NCBI GenBank assembly: GCA_016098155.1 | Contig: JAAAJB010000226.1 | Span: 1-51,902, forward strand | From: Actinomortierella ambigua | Taxonomy: Eukaryota > Mortierellomycota > Mortierellomycetes > Mortierellales > Mortierellaceae | Length of the DNA: 51,902 nucleotides | Direction of reading: 5' to 3' | In this document: in pieces, positions 1-10,996 of the stretch | Layout of the letters: the number at the start of each line of letters is the position of its first letter | How positions within the stretch are numbered: position 1 is the first letter of the stretch | Translations under genes and position numbers: made by a program | The notes under the pieces: model-generated | What the model was told of the DNA's origin: nothing | What the model saw: the letters and a program-made list of their open reading frames with translations, nothing else | The model's database searches: none

Positions 1-218
1 TTTTTGCCGCGATGGGAAAGGAGGCAGGGGCATGAGGATCAGAGAGGACCCAGCTCCTCAGGATACCAACGGAAGCTTGACTCTTCAAGCTGCCCTGATA
101 TCGACTATCGAGCGGGACACGGGAACACAAAGAGGAGACTGAAAATTAAAGACACATTAGTTTGAAGCGCATGCATGTCACAAGAGGCTGAGGAGGAGTG
201 TGAGTAGGTATGAGCAGC

Positions 219-273
219 GTGCGTGTGTGTGTGTGTGTGTGTGTGTCTGTGTGTGTGTGCGAGTGAGCGAGTG
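219..273. repeat. (GT)n microsatellite
   Basis: An almost uninterrupted GT dinucleotide run is followed by GAGT/GAGC repeats. It lies just downstream of the possible minus-strand exon and explains the Thr/His-rich open frame there. Confidence 0.85.
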
Positions 274-327
274 AGTGTGTGAGACGTTGTTGGTAGTATG
301 ACCGAGCAATATTGTGAGATATTTTTT

Positions 328-468
328 TTAATTGATGTCCTTCGCACCACCCATTGGCATCCCAGGACCTCCACCAAAAGGATTATCATAACTCTGTCTC
401 TCCCACCCACTCACGCTTTTCTCGATAATGCGAGTCGGCTCTCGACTGATCCAACGGGCAAACATTAA
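328..468 (-). CDS. Possible C-terminal exon, unrecognised protein
   Basis: The minus strand has an open stretch of 46 codons ending in TAA at 330-328. It follows a possible splice acceptor (TTCTCTAG, just above 468). The reading begins Leu-Met-Phe-Ala-Arg-Trp and ends in a Gly/Pro/Met-rich tail (NPFGGGPGMPMGGAKDIN), which looks like protein rather than random sequence. No upstream exon could be joined with confidence; 470-1200 on this strand has only short ambiguous frames. I do not recognise the protein. It could be chance. Confidence 0.2.
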   Translation of the reverse strand, partial: LMFARWISREPTRIIEKSVSGWERQSYDNPFGGGPGMPMGGAKDIN

Positions 469-3400
469 CTAGAGAAGCAAGCTCTTTCTGTCGCTTCTTC
501 GGCTTTTTTTTTTCTTATTTCTCGCTCAGGCAATCGAGAGGTTGACAGGTCCAGCGCACACACAAACAGTGAGCACATCAAGGTTCAGAGATGTGATAGG
601 TACATTGTCAGTGCTCCTGTACCCACGCTCCGTTTCCTCCGCGGGGAGGATCGTACTCGACACAAATACCAGTTGGTCCGCTCGTACTGTAGTTGTAGTA
701 CTAGTAGTCGATACCCCCTCTCGTTCTTTCTTTTGAAAAAAAAAAAAAAAAATACCGTACAAGAGTAACCAACAACAAAGGCAATGACAATGACAATGAC
801 AATAACAAATAGCTATGCAATCCATCGACAACATCTGATCTGCACGCCAGATTAGTGTCCTTTCAGCGTCAGAAAAAGTGACATTGGGATTTTCAAGTCT
901 CACTTTTTCACTCTTTCTCACACTACTTATATCTTGTCTATCAATCTCACACACATTCACATTCACTCACTCATTTTCTCTCTCATACATTTCCCGGTCG
1001 CTATACTCTTACCGCCAAGGGTCAGAGAGCAGCCTTAACTCTAAATCAGAGGCAAAACCAGAGAATACGACCTCCCAAAAAACGAGTGTAAAAATAATGG
1101 GCTGTTGCCTCCAAAATAAAAAAAGAGAAGAGAAAAACCTCCACGTAAAAAAAAAACTGTTCACAAGAAAGTAAAACTATGCAGCTCTTAGTTTGTCAAT
1201 CATTATGATGACACTGCAATATATCGACCTTCTTCTTGTTCTTCTTCTTCTTCTAATAGCTCCCGTGTCGCCCGCCAAATCTCTCTTTGTGAACAAAATG
1301 CTTGGAAACCGAAAAAAAAAGTTTATATCTAACAGGTTACTCATGAAAAAAAAGAAAAAAAAACATATGGGCCTCGCTAGCCAAGACTTCCAGTGTACGT
1401 GTGCTCAACTCTGCATGTGCTGCTCTGAATGAGTGGAGTCACCACGAGGTAGTAAAAAAGATATACACGCATTTTGTCACGTATCTGGGTGCATAGATCG
1501 ACTTTGGGGAGAGGAGGGATAGCGAATCCTTCTTTTTTGCAAGGTACGTTTTGTGCCACTCGATAAGAACGAATCGCCGTTTATTCGCCTGCATCGAACA
1601 AAGGAAAAAGAGGCCGTTTATGAATGATATACCTGCGAAAGAGCATTCGCGACGACATGATGCATTCATTGGTACGCCCTATTGTTATGAATTGAATGGG
1701 CTGTGTCCAATTTAGACAGCGAGGAGAACCTTTGCGCTACCAAGCAGAATAGCATGCTGTTGGGTTGTGTTGCTTTGCTTTGCTTTCTTGCAAGGAATGT
1801 GATCCTCCTCCCTTTTTTTTTTTTTTTTTTTTTTTTGTCTTCCTCTGAGCAGATATGGAAGTCCAATTTAAGATTGAAACTGACCACAGAAGCAAAAGCG
1901 GGAAACGGCTAAAATTTAAAGATCAGCACGGATTTTGCGATGTTGTGTTGTTGTCGGGTCTGTCCCGTCCGTCGGAGAGTGAGTGAATGAACAAGTGCAC
2001 GCGCGCTCGTTCGTTCTTTTTTTTTCGACTCTATTGTCACGTTCCCATCGTTACTCTTTGTCAGAAAAAGGAAAAAGAAAAAAAAACCCCCCTCCCTCCT
2101 CCCCTCCCCCGCTTTCCCGTCTTCTCGTCTTCATCTTATCTTCAATTCACAAGCAAAAGGGCGATCAAGTTGTAAAAAAGTCGGTAACGGTACCGTCCGA
2201 CCGTACTGGTACACTTTTCATGGTATAGAGTCCTCGTACCGAAGACTAACTGGAAGCATCCACATATCACGTGGTGCCAGGCATATGGGTATGGAAGGTG
2301 AGGGGGGGGGGCAAAATGCCAATGGACCTTAGTTGGAGGCGATGTTGGAGCCTGAAATGTCGACACTTCCGTCAGGTTGAGGGCCCGGTTGCTAATGTAG
2401 TTAGCCACCTAGGCCCGAAAGTACCACGCAACACCGTACCAGTACTTTGGTAGGTACGGGAGTCTCCGTACGGATGATACTATCCAGTACCGGTATCGAC
2501 CACTATTAAGTTGCCATTGGTCGCTCGACGGATGACAGTAGTAAGCGGTGGGTGTGTCGGACGACGTATCCGTGTGCGTGTGTATGTGCCCGGGGTAAAC
2601 GCGAGTGAGAGGAGAGAGCAAGAGAGAAAGAGAGACAGGTGGAAAAAGAAAAAAAAAGAAACAAGAGTACGTTGAACTCTGTTGCCCAGGTAGCCCGATG
2701 GATGTTCAGAGCGGGGATCCATGAACCAAAACTCGATGAACGTACTTTGCGCGCGCTACCAGCTCTCCGACCTCTTGTCGCAAAGCGTCCGTGCCGAGTG
2801 CTTCTTTGCACCAGCAGGCAATGCAACACCACTAACCCTTCCTCTTTTGTTATCAGCACCTGAGTGATTCCTTCGAGACTGACACAAAACCCAAGAGCCG
2901 TCGCTCTACCAGAGATTCTTTTTTCATTGTTATGATTCCTTCCTTCTCTCCTCCTATCCAATGAACCTGAGAATTTGCTCCGAGTGACGTGAAAGGGCGG
3001 GTGGATGGGGGAGAGGGGGAGGGGCGTACAAAAAAAATGGCGCGAACACTCTTTCTTTTCTTTTTGACTGCTGGGAGTGTAAACAACGCATGTGTCGGCT
3101 ACATTGCACACCTTCCTCCCAAGGAGGGTTTTGGTGAGAGCGCCATGTTTCTACTGTACGAAGAAACTACTCCCCTATCCGAGCGAACACAGCACACATA
3201 ATTGAGTTGAAGCGGGCCCAGCGAAGATTGTTCCTGACTTACTGTTATCTTAGTCTAAGGGTCCAAGCACACACAACCATAGAGCAAAAAGGCGAGTGCG
3301 GGGCAGAGCGATTAGATGGATAGGAAAACATTAGAGCAGCGATATCAACCAGCCAGATGTTGGTGTATAGGCGGGTGGCGCGCCCGTGCCGTGCGATTGT

Positions 3401-3934
3401 CTTTGATACAGGGCCTATCCAAAGGCAGTGGGCGAAGGAGGTTTGAGAAAGAGGGAAGAGGCAACGAGAAAGAGAGAGAGGGGATATTCAATCGATTTTA
3501 CTCTATAAAGTTAACCACAAAGTTTGTATTCAGTCAAAGTTTGGATGCAACGGCCAAGTTGGCTCTCAGAACTAACTTGTGGGAGGAGGAGGGGGAGGGG
3601 AACTTCGTGAAGGTAGAAAGGATCACTCAAAAAAGAAAAAGAAAAAAAAAGAAAAAAAGGACAATAGGAGAAAAAAAAAGAGAGAAAAAGAGAGGAAGAG
3701 ACAAGAGGAAAGATTGGATGTAACTGTGTGTGTGTGTGTGTGTATATGCTGTGCGTGTGTGTGCGTGTCTAAACGTGTGTGAATTGAATCGTCGAGAGAT
3801 CAAGTGGAACGGACAGGGCTGCTGCTGCTGCATATTGGGACCAACACAAGCAAATGGCCATCAACCAACAGTTTTTCATTGTTTCCCACTGAAATATGTC
3901 CTACACCGCCTCCTTATTTGTTCGGATTAGGTGG

Positions 3935-4050
3935 TGAGAAAGTGGTGGTGGTGGTGGTGTTGATAAGATGAGGGCGGATGGGATGGGGATAGGGTGGGAT
4001 GGGGATAGGGGATAGGATAGGATGGGGTAAGGGGTGGTAGGGAGAGGGAG
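3935..4050 (+). repeat. G-run tract, quadruplex-prone
   Basis: Many runs of three or four G separated by one to seven bases (units such as GGGATGGGGATAGGG and GGGGTAAGGGG) lie on the plus strand, preceded by a short GGT repeat. The pattern meets the usual G3+N1-7 rule for intramolecular quadruplexes several times over. Confidence 0.7.
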
Positions 4051-4156
4051 GAGTTCCTTCTTCTTCTCCTCCTCTTCTCCTCCCCACACGCCCACACACA
4101 TTCCCCCCCTCATAATCGCCCTTGCACATACTAATCCCCTTGACGCACCCTCAACC

Positions 4157-4160
<4 letters not shown>

Positions 4161-4206
<46 letters not shown>

Positions 4207-4218
4207 CCTCCTTCTCTC
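4161..4218. repeat. (CT)n tract
   Basis: A pure to near-pure CT dinucleotide tract. It is complementary to the GA-rich tract about 210 bases further on (4426-4478), so the two could pair as a long imperfect hairpin. Confidence 0.85.
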
Positions 4219-4425
4219 TTCCCCGAGTCTTGGGTCGACTGCATCCCTATTTTCTTTTATTCCTTGTTTTTGTGTATGTAGACTAGCGCAGCATGATCCA
4301 ACCTATTGTCGGTTGTTCTTTTTTATTTCCCGAGAGAGACCGACAGACAAGCAGACAGGCAGACAGAAAGAGGGAGAAAGAGATAGGGAGAAAAAAAAAA
4401 CAAAGATAGGTAGGCAGATAGATAG

Positions 4426-4478
4426 AAAGAGAGAGAAAGAGAGAGAGAGGGAGAGAGGGAAAGAGAGAGAGAGAGAGA
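4426..4478. repeat. (GA)n tract
   Basis: GA-dinucleotide-rich tract with occasional AAA and GGG interruptions, complementary to the CT tract at 4161-4218. Confidence 0.85.
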
Positions 4479-6558
4479 CCCAGGCATGGGTATGCGCCCT
4501 GGCACAAGTCTGGTCAACGATGTTGACTGTGGCGAGTCTGCTCTTTGCAGATCAAAAAGGGTGCCTCTCCTCTTCACGGGGCCGGAGCAGCATCCGCGTC
4601 AATAGCAACAGCAGTAGGGGATGTCCACGTTTACCCAAATACTCCAGTGCTTCCCAATGGGGGGATCGGGAACAATAGTACTGTAGTCGAGATGTTTAAT
4701 GCTGTCTGAACACAATGAGGATTGAATTGAAGGGCATAAAGAGTACGAAGGAAAGAATCACCATTCATTGTAAAGGGAAAAGAAAGAAAAAATAAAGTGA
4801 GCACCATGCCGAACGAGCATCTGTGTGTATGTGTGTGCGAGAGAGAGTGAGTGAGTGAAAAAAACAAGGGCCAAGTGAGTGAGTTTAAAGCACACTCACT
4901 CAACAGTCAACCGATACTCTCAAACTGTAAATGTGTGATGAGAATCGGTGAAAGGCAGCCTGATGCCCAAAGGATCGTCAATGCTTTTCAATGCTCGTTT
5001 GCATTCAAACCATATCTTCAGCGCTGTCTTTTTTTTTCTTTCTTTCTTCCGTCTTTCCGTCTTTCCGTCTTTCCGTCGCTCCTTACAAGTTCTCTTATAT
5101 ATCTACTCTCTCTTTCTTTCCTTCTCTCCCTTCGCTTTCCTCTCTCTCTGTCTCTTTCTGTTGTTGTCACCCTTCTCTTGAACATTGCCCCAAACACCAA
5201 TCCTCTTTTTCATCCTTGACACCTCAGAAACAACCCACTCCCGCCTCCCACTTCCCACTTTGCCCCCCCCCCATCCTAACGCTCACCGCCATTCTTCTCC
5301 CATAACACCAGTACCACGTTCGTTTTCTTCGACCCGCCAAGAAATACCTCCGCTCTCTAAAAAAAAAAAAAAGGAATAACACACACACATAGTGGACACC
5401 ATCACTCCCTTTTGTTTATTCCACACTCCTTCGTTTCATCCTTTTTCCCGCGTTTTCTCCAACCACCACCACAACTCGACACATCACCGTCAGTTTTTCT
5501 CTTCAACCCTCTGCACTGGCCTCACACACTGCTGTGCGCAGATAATATAGTTCACCATCTTCGTTTCAGCTTAACTTCGTGCACAGCACTTTGCTCGACC
5601 TCGTATAATCGACATCAACGACTCAAGGTACAGATAACAAGCTTGTCTCTCCATCCTCGGTCATTTCTCACAACATCAGTCTCACTTGACCTCCCCTTTC
5701 CCCCCCCCTGCTATCAAAACATGCCCTTATTATGTGTCTGTGTACGAGTGCTGTGTATGTGTTTGTGAGAGTGTGAGAGTGTGAGTGCGAGTGTGAATAT
5801 GTCTGTGTGTGAGTGTTTTGGGAGGTTGGTTTACACCTTGGCGGAAAAAAAAATCTTTGCCATTTTGCATTTCCACAAACTTCAAGCCGATTTATTGAAG
5901 GCTCCGAAAGATGGCCTGGCAAGTTATTTGTTGTGTGAGAGAGACATGGAGTCCATTCCCATCTATTTCACTCACTGTTTGGTTATCGTCCACACTACCG
6001 CTCAATTCCCCTTTGCTCCAAGAGCTACGTACCTTCGACATCTTCTTATCCCCCTACGAGCCTGTGAAGTGTGATAGTTGCATGCAAGCTTTCTGTTTTG
6101 GATAACGTGTTATTGTAACGAAATGCTAGAGAGGAGGGCATTCTTTACACACCAACAAATGAAAAAAAGAACGCACATGCCAGCTGTATTGAGACATCCA
6201 GATGGATGATTGCACACTGCTAATGTCAATGGGCTCCTGGGCGTCAACACTCTATGTGGCAGTGCAAATCACTCATTCATTTTGGCTGTTGGGACAAAGC
6301 CGACTTGGCCACACCAGGTACTCGCCTTGGTCACCCGGTACACCTTTTGAATCCCCGTTGAAGGTCCCATCTTGAACTACACTGTTGAAAAGTCCGCTTG
6401 GACGGGAGGAAGGATTTCTTGGCCAGAGTGGAACACTGGAGGGCTATGGACAAATATTTATTGTTTTCGCCAATCAACTTGCCTAACCCTGCCAATCTCT
6501 TCTCTTTTTTCTTTTCTTCCACGCCAACCTTCAATTCACACCTCACTGCACTTCGCTT

Positions 6559-6724
6559 TCACTTCACTTCACTTCACATCACTTCACTTCACCTCACACC
6601 ACTTCACTTCGCCTCACTTCACCCTACTTCACCCTACTTCACTCTACTTCACTCTACTTCACTCCACTTCACTCCACCTCACTCTATCCAACTTCATTCC
6701 AACTCCATCTCACTCCACTCATCT
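6559..6724. repeat. CACTT pentanucleotide array
   Basis: About 165 bases of imperfect TTCAC/TCACT units with drift (TTCGC, CCCTA, TCCAC variants). The open frames across it translate as Ser-Leu-His-Phe-Thr repeats and are not genes. Confidence 0.85.
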
Positions 6725-7451
6725 CACCCTTTCCTCTCGTATCTGGTCTTCTCTCCGCTGTGTATCTCTCTCAAAAAGGAGCTTGATTGTCTTCGGTCCT
6801 ACTCACCCCCGACTCCGAGTCAAGTGTAAGGCAGCTTCGACGTTCAGGTAAAGACAGAAAGAAAGAAACAAATAAGATTGCTCCTTTTTTAAGACACCCT
6901 CTCCAAAAACAAGATGGAGAGGGGCATTGTCTTTCTCCCCACGAACCCCCTGTCATTGTCGTTTTGCCTTTTGCTCCCGTCCTTGCTAAACATCTCCTTC
7001 GTTGTCGTTGGACCCCCTTTGGCGTTCCTATTGTTATTTTTATTTCCTCCGCATCGTTCTCATGCTGCGAAATCGACCCCTTTATCCAGCCTTGCCCACT
7101 GCCACCTGCCAGTTCCAAGCATCCCTCCTTCCTTTGCCCTTTCTAGACCCTCCCCTCCCTTCACCGGCCTTTGTGCAGTCGAATCTCAATCCTCCATACA
7201 CCTAGTGCCCCCCACTACTCCCAGCCGCCTCTTCCCTCCATGTCCGCTTACTGGTCAACAGATTCTTCCAGTCTTCTCCAAGAAGGTATTTATACTGCTC
7301 TGCTTCTAGCCAGATGAGAGCCCCCTAGCACAAAAGACTATTGTTTTTCTGCTCCAATGCACACAACTGGTCTGACAGAACGCTTGTCCAAAACCCTCCC
7401 TCTCCCCCTCCCTCAGACGTAGTAGAACAAAAGCCGGATAGGCTGGCCCTC

Positions 7452-9848
7452 ATGCCTGACCTTGACCAGTATAACGAGCCGAGCGCTCGTTCTGTAGATA
7501 CCCGCTTCCACGCAAGCAACGACCAAACATACCCAACTCCACCATCCTCAGCTCACCCCCAACGCTCAACAGTCTACTCACAGCACGAGTACGCGCCCCT
7601 GTCCCAAAACAGCATGACCATGGCTGAAGACAACTACTCGATCACTCCATACTACCCCAACTTTCATTCATTCCAACAAGGAGCCGCGGAGCACCACCAA
7701 GATACCCCAGTCCGCCGGATGGAGCCCTACGAAAGCAAGATCATTGATCAAGAGTGCCATGGCCCCATTCAGCCTGACGGTGGCCATTCGCAACTTGACT
7801 CTCCATTACCTTCCATCGTTCCATCGCAAGGCGTGCCCTCAAGCGCCGGGGGATGCATTGAAGACATTAAGCCCTGCTTCAGTCCTACGCCACGACCTGG
7901 CCATACGTTCATGCCCCCGACTCTCTCACATCCACCACGCGGCATCACATATGTATCACCCACATCCCCATCCATTACCCAACCCCACTCGCCAAGCACC
8001 TACACCTCACCGCTTGCTAGCCCCCATCCCTCGTTCGGAGATGCGCAACAACTGCCCACGACAACGACAACGACAACGACATTCGACGCACTTGTATCTC
8101 AGCCATCGACCCAGCTTTCTCAGGCCCCGCTCACCACCACCGTTCTTTCAGTCGAGACCGGTCCCGTGCAACTCGTCCATTCATACACCGGTGATGCCAA
8201 CCAGCTGCCCGTGTCAACTGCTGCGTGCTACGATCCACTACTTCACGCCACCACGTCGCCAACGTCCAACACAACTTTCGACTACTCCCCGCTTGGCGAG
8301 GAGAAGCCCTGCAAGATTGAGGAATCATACGAAATGCCAGCCTATGCCTATGCCGATCTCCAGGACAACGCCCCCTCACCAGAGTTCCACCAGCATCCCC
8401 CACAAACATGGACAGGTGAAGTGGCCCGACGCGTTGCCCCACCTAGCCTGCCCTCGCCATTGGAGCAGCCACCGGGCTACATGGATGAAATATCTGTAGC
8501 ATCACCAGTGCAACCGTACCGCCATCACCCGCCTGCTCAACCTCCCTCCACTCCCGTACCCATGTTGACAGGCTTTCAACAATCTCCATCCTATGCACAC
8601 CCTTATGCACACCCATACCCACATCCATCTGCACACCCATACCAACACCCACCTGCACACCCATACCCATATCCGACACCCTCACCTCAACAGAGCCACC
8701 ATGCGTACGTAAGGCATCCACAGTTTACTTCGTCCTCTCACCAGTCTCCATACTCACCCCATGGCCCACGCGGATATGACAGTCAGCCTAGTGCGGAGGT
8801 GATTTACCAGCCCAGACCTGTCTATCCACCTGTCTCACTCGTTGGTGGTGAGCACATGCAACCTGAACGACCACCATGGCAACACCGATCGGCCGCTCTA
8901 TTGGATCACGAGAGTGCTACCGGAGGCCATGTGGTAGGGAATCCAAGGAGGACGTCTCGGGGACATTCGGATCTCAGGACCAACCATGGCAAGACCATCC
9001 AAGGACTGCTCGATCATTGCCCAGTCGGCGACGAGGATGCCCACCACGCAGACAACATGCCGTCCGAGCCATTCTCGGGTCCATCGTACCCAGAGCCCAA
9101 CAGCCATGGCAGCAGAAGGAGCACTCGCACTGCAGCTTGCCGGAATCAGCTACCACCCTCTGACTCTGGCAAGATGGTGCTATCGGCCGCATCCATGGTG
9201 ATCGACGACTCGAATATGGCCATGCAGGACCCCTCGTACAGTGATGATCAGTTTGATGGCACGACCTCGGACTCTGCATCCATCCACTCGGTGTCGTCAT
9301 CCATCACCGTCTGCAGCGACTCTGCATCCATCCATTCCGTGTCGTCGTCCACAACCCTCTATGACGATTCGGTATCATCCCCCATCGAGTCCGGTTCGCC
9401 TGCGACAAGAGTGAGCGTCACCACCAAGAAGGGATGGAGGACAAAGAGGGTCACAAAGAAGACTGCCAAGACAAAGCCCGTTGGGAATCGGCGGTACCAA
9501 TGCCCCGTGTGTCCTCGACGGTTTACGCGTCAGTTCAACCTCCAGTCCCACAAAAACGCCCACGAGGGCATCCGACCCTTCCAATGTGACTATTGCCACT
9601 GGGCTTTCACGCGAAAGAACGACATTGGTCGCCACCTCAGGACCAAGCACAAGGACCTTCCACCTAGCTACACCAACACTACCCAACGCAAGTCCTCCGG
9701 CAACAATCAATGGACCAAGAAGAGGGTCAACCACGGCGCGGCCACCACCATCACCGCTGCTGCCGCCGCTGCCACCGCAGCAGCATTTGCAACAACAGAA
9801 GCAACGATACCCACCATGCAGCATTGGCCTGCTGGACAGCCACTTTAG
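7452..9848 (+). CDS. C2H2 zinc-finger transcription factor
   Basis: Probable sequence-specific DNA-binding regulator acting in the nucleus. Near the C terminus are two adjacent C2H2 fingers (about residues 679-735 from this start). The first is C-x2-C-x12-H-x3-H and the second C-x2-C-x12-H-x4-H, joined by a short GIRPF linker; Lys/Arg-rich stretches flank them and could serve as nuclear localisation signals. The long N-terminal part is Pro/Ser/His/Gln-rich and disordered-looking. It has an HPYA/HPYP repeat (about 8590-8680) and a 16-residue duplication starting DSASIHSVSSS just before the fingers. The ATG at 7452 opens 798 codons. The frame is open upstream to 7341, but a strong acceptor (CTCCCTCAG, ending 7416) lies inside that stretch, so the true first exon may be further upstream. 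Which genes it controls cannot be told. Confidence 0.8.
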   Translation: MPDLDQYNEPSARSVDTRFHASNDQTYPTPPSSAHPQRSTVYSQHEYAPLSQNSMTMAEDNYSITPYYPNFHSFQQGAAEHHQDTPVRRMEPYESKIIDQECHGPIQPDGGHSQLDSPLPSIVPSQGVPSSAGGCIEDIKPCFSPTPRPGHTFMPPTLSHPPRGITYVSPTSPSITQPHSPSTYTSPLASPHPSFGDAQQLPTTTTTTTTFDALVSQPSTQLSQAPLTTTVLSVETGPVQLVHSYTGDANQLPVSTAACYDPLLHATTSPTSNTTFDYSPLGEEKPCKIEESYEMPAYAYADLQDNAPSPEFHQHPPQTWTGEVARRVAPPSLPSPLEQPPGYMDEISVASPVQPYRHHPPAQPPSTPVPMLTGFQQSPSYAHPYAHPYPHPSAHPYQHPPAHPYPYPTPSPQQSHHAYVRHPQFTSSSHQSPYSPHGPRGYDSQPSAEVIYQPRPVYPPVSLVGGEHMQPERPPWQHRSAALLDHESATGGHVVGNPRRTSRGHSDLRTNHGKTIQGLLDHCPVGDEDAHHADNMPSEPFSGPSYPEPNSHGSRRSTRTAACRNQLPPSDSGKMVLSAASMVIDDSNMAMQDPSYSDDQFDGTTSDSASIHSVSSSITVCSDSASIHSVSSSTTLYDDSVSSPIESGSPATRVSVTTKKGWRTKRVTKKTAKTKPVGNRRYQCPVCPRRFTRQFNLQSHKNAHEGIRPFQCDYCHWAFTRKNDIGRHLRTKHKDLPPSYTNTTQRKSSGNNQWTKKRVNHGAATTITAAAAAATAAAFATTEATIPTMQHWPAGQPL
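8590..8680 (+). repeat. In-frame 12/24-base repeat in zinc-finger gene
   Basis: Tandem CACCCATACCCA-like units coding for His-Pro-Tyr/Ala repeats (HPYAHPYPHPSAHPYQHPPA). The length is a multiple of three, so the reading frame is kept. Confidence 0.75.
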
Positions 9849-10996
9849 ATTGAAAAGGAACTCTTTTTTTTTCTTTTACTTGAATTTATGATACATAGCA
9901 CAAAAACCCTGCACACGAACACACACAACACATGCACACACGCACCTCATATAAAATAAAACCCATCATCACAAGTACCACAAAATGTCCATCATTTCAA
10001 TGTGCCATCTTTGGGATGCTCTCAGATCGATGAACGCGGCTTTAGATAGGGGTAGAGAGAGAGAGAGAGACAGAGAGACAGAGACAGAAAGACACTGTAA
10101 GTAGGTGAATGACAATCAAGTTCTGGCGACATTAAACTTTTCGCAAGTCGTTGACAGAGAACTGTGCCACTTTTGACAACCTGGAACTCGACCATTTTCG
10201 TCCGATCGGGGCTTGGCCGTCGTTTCAAAGTGCTTTGTGTCCCCTGTGCCTTTCCCTCCACCCCTCCACCACCCTTCCCTCCTATATACATTTCACTTTT
10301 CATACTCTCTCCACACCCTCATTATTGACGCTCCTTTTTTTTTGTGGCTTCTGCAGACAGCGCGGGCAAATCCGAACATGGAATCAAACACAAAAAAAAA
10401 TGATCGCCTCGTTTTTAGAGAGGATACTTAGGGGGGTGGCCCTATACTCTTGGAACTCTAGGGCAAGGGGGAGGAGAAGTGGGTTGCCGCGACATCAGGC
10501 ATTCCCTGTCTCGAACGCGACTGAGTGATGAGAAAAGAGGAAGGTACAATTCTTTAGAGAAGTTGTCCTGACCTGCTCAGCGCGCAAATGAAAGTGTGTG
10601 CCCCATTGGGGTGAAATCAAATCAATTATACGCTGCAAGGAAAGAAGAAGAAAGGACTTCTTGAGCATCTACTCCATTCACTCTTTTTTTTTTGCTCTCT
10701 CTCGCTTGCTTGCTCGCTCGTGCTCTCACTCTCTCTCTCTCTCTCTCTCTTTCCCCTCTTCTCGTTCGCTTGCTCACTCTCTCTTTTGTCCTCCATAACA
10801 AAACTGTCACTACAACCCTCCTTCCTCCTACTCGATCCCTAGTCGACCGTATCTGCCTTCCACCCGATTCTTCCTCCCCTTGTTGTGACCAGGCTCGGGC
10901 ACATAATCTCTTATAGTATCCATCCTCCATTTCTCAGCACCTTTGCATATCAACGCCGGTCCCCTTCACAAAAGAAAGAAAAAGACACATATAGCA
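9849..10996. other. Intergenic: 3' UTR of zinc-finger gene and promoter of NodB-like gene
   Basis: No supported gene. It holds an A-rich 3' region after the zinc-finger stop, CA-rich sequence near 9920-9945, a GA tract near 10048-10080, a TATATA at about 10283 and a CT tract near 10723-10753. The last 150 bases before the ATG at 10997 are pyrimidine-rich, as in many fungal leaders. Confidence 0.5.

Larger units (their letters stand above)
1..7340. other. Gene-poor, simple-repeat-rich region
   Basis: No ORF in this 7.3 kb has a recognisable domain or normal amino-acid composition. The longer open frames are translations of (CT)n, (GT)n, (GA)n and CACTT tracts, so they read as Ser/Leu, His/Thr or Arg/Glu runs. 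Separately listed items are a possible short terminal exon on the minus strand (328-468), a GTAC-rich patch (2175-2500), a G-run tract (3935-4050), complementary CT and GA tracts (4161-4478) and a CACTT array (6559-6724). The right part, from about 5000 on, is pyrimidine-rich and may include leader exons and introns of the zinc-finger gene that follows. Confidence 0.6.

Noticed and set aside
2506..3111. A 201-codon minus-strand frame
   Set aside because: Composition is biased by GA/CT and GT tracts, there is no motif, and nothing suggests splicing to a neighbour.
4034..4678. A 214-codon plus-strand frame
   Set aside because: It is made almost entirely of translated CT and GA repeats (Ser/Leu then Arg/Glu runs) and has no recognisable domain.
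6372..6851. Overlapping plus-strand frames of 159 and 143 codons
   Set aside because: Both are translations of the CACTT array (Ser-Leu-His-Phe-Thr repeats).
7744..8499. A 251-codon frame inside the zinc-finger gene
   Set aside because: A shifted reading of the Pro/His/Ser-rich coding region; the zinc fingers lie in the other frame.
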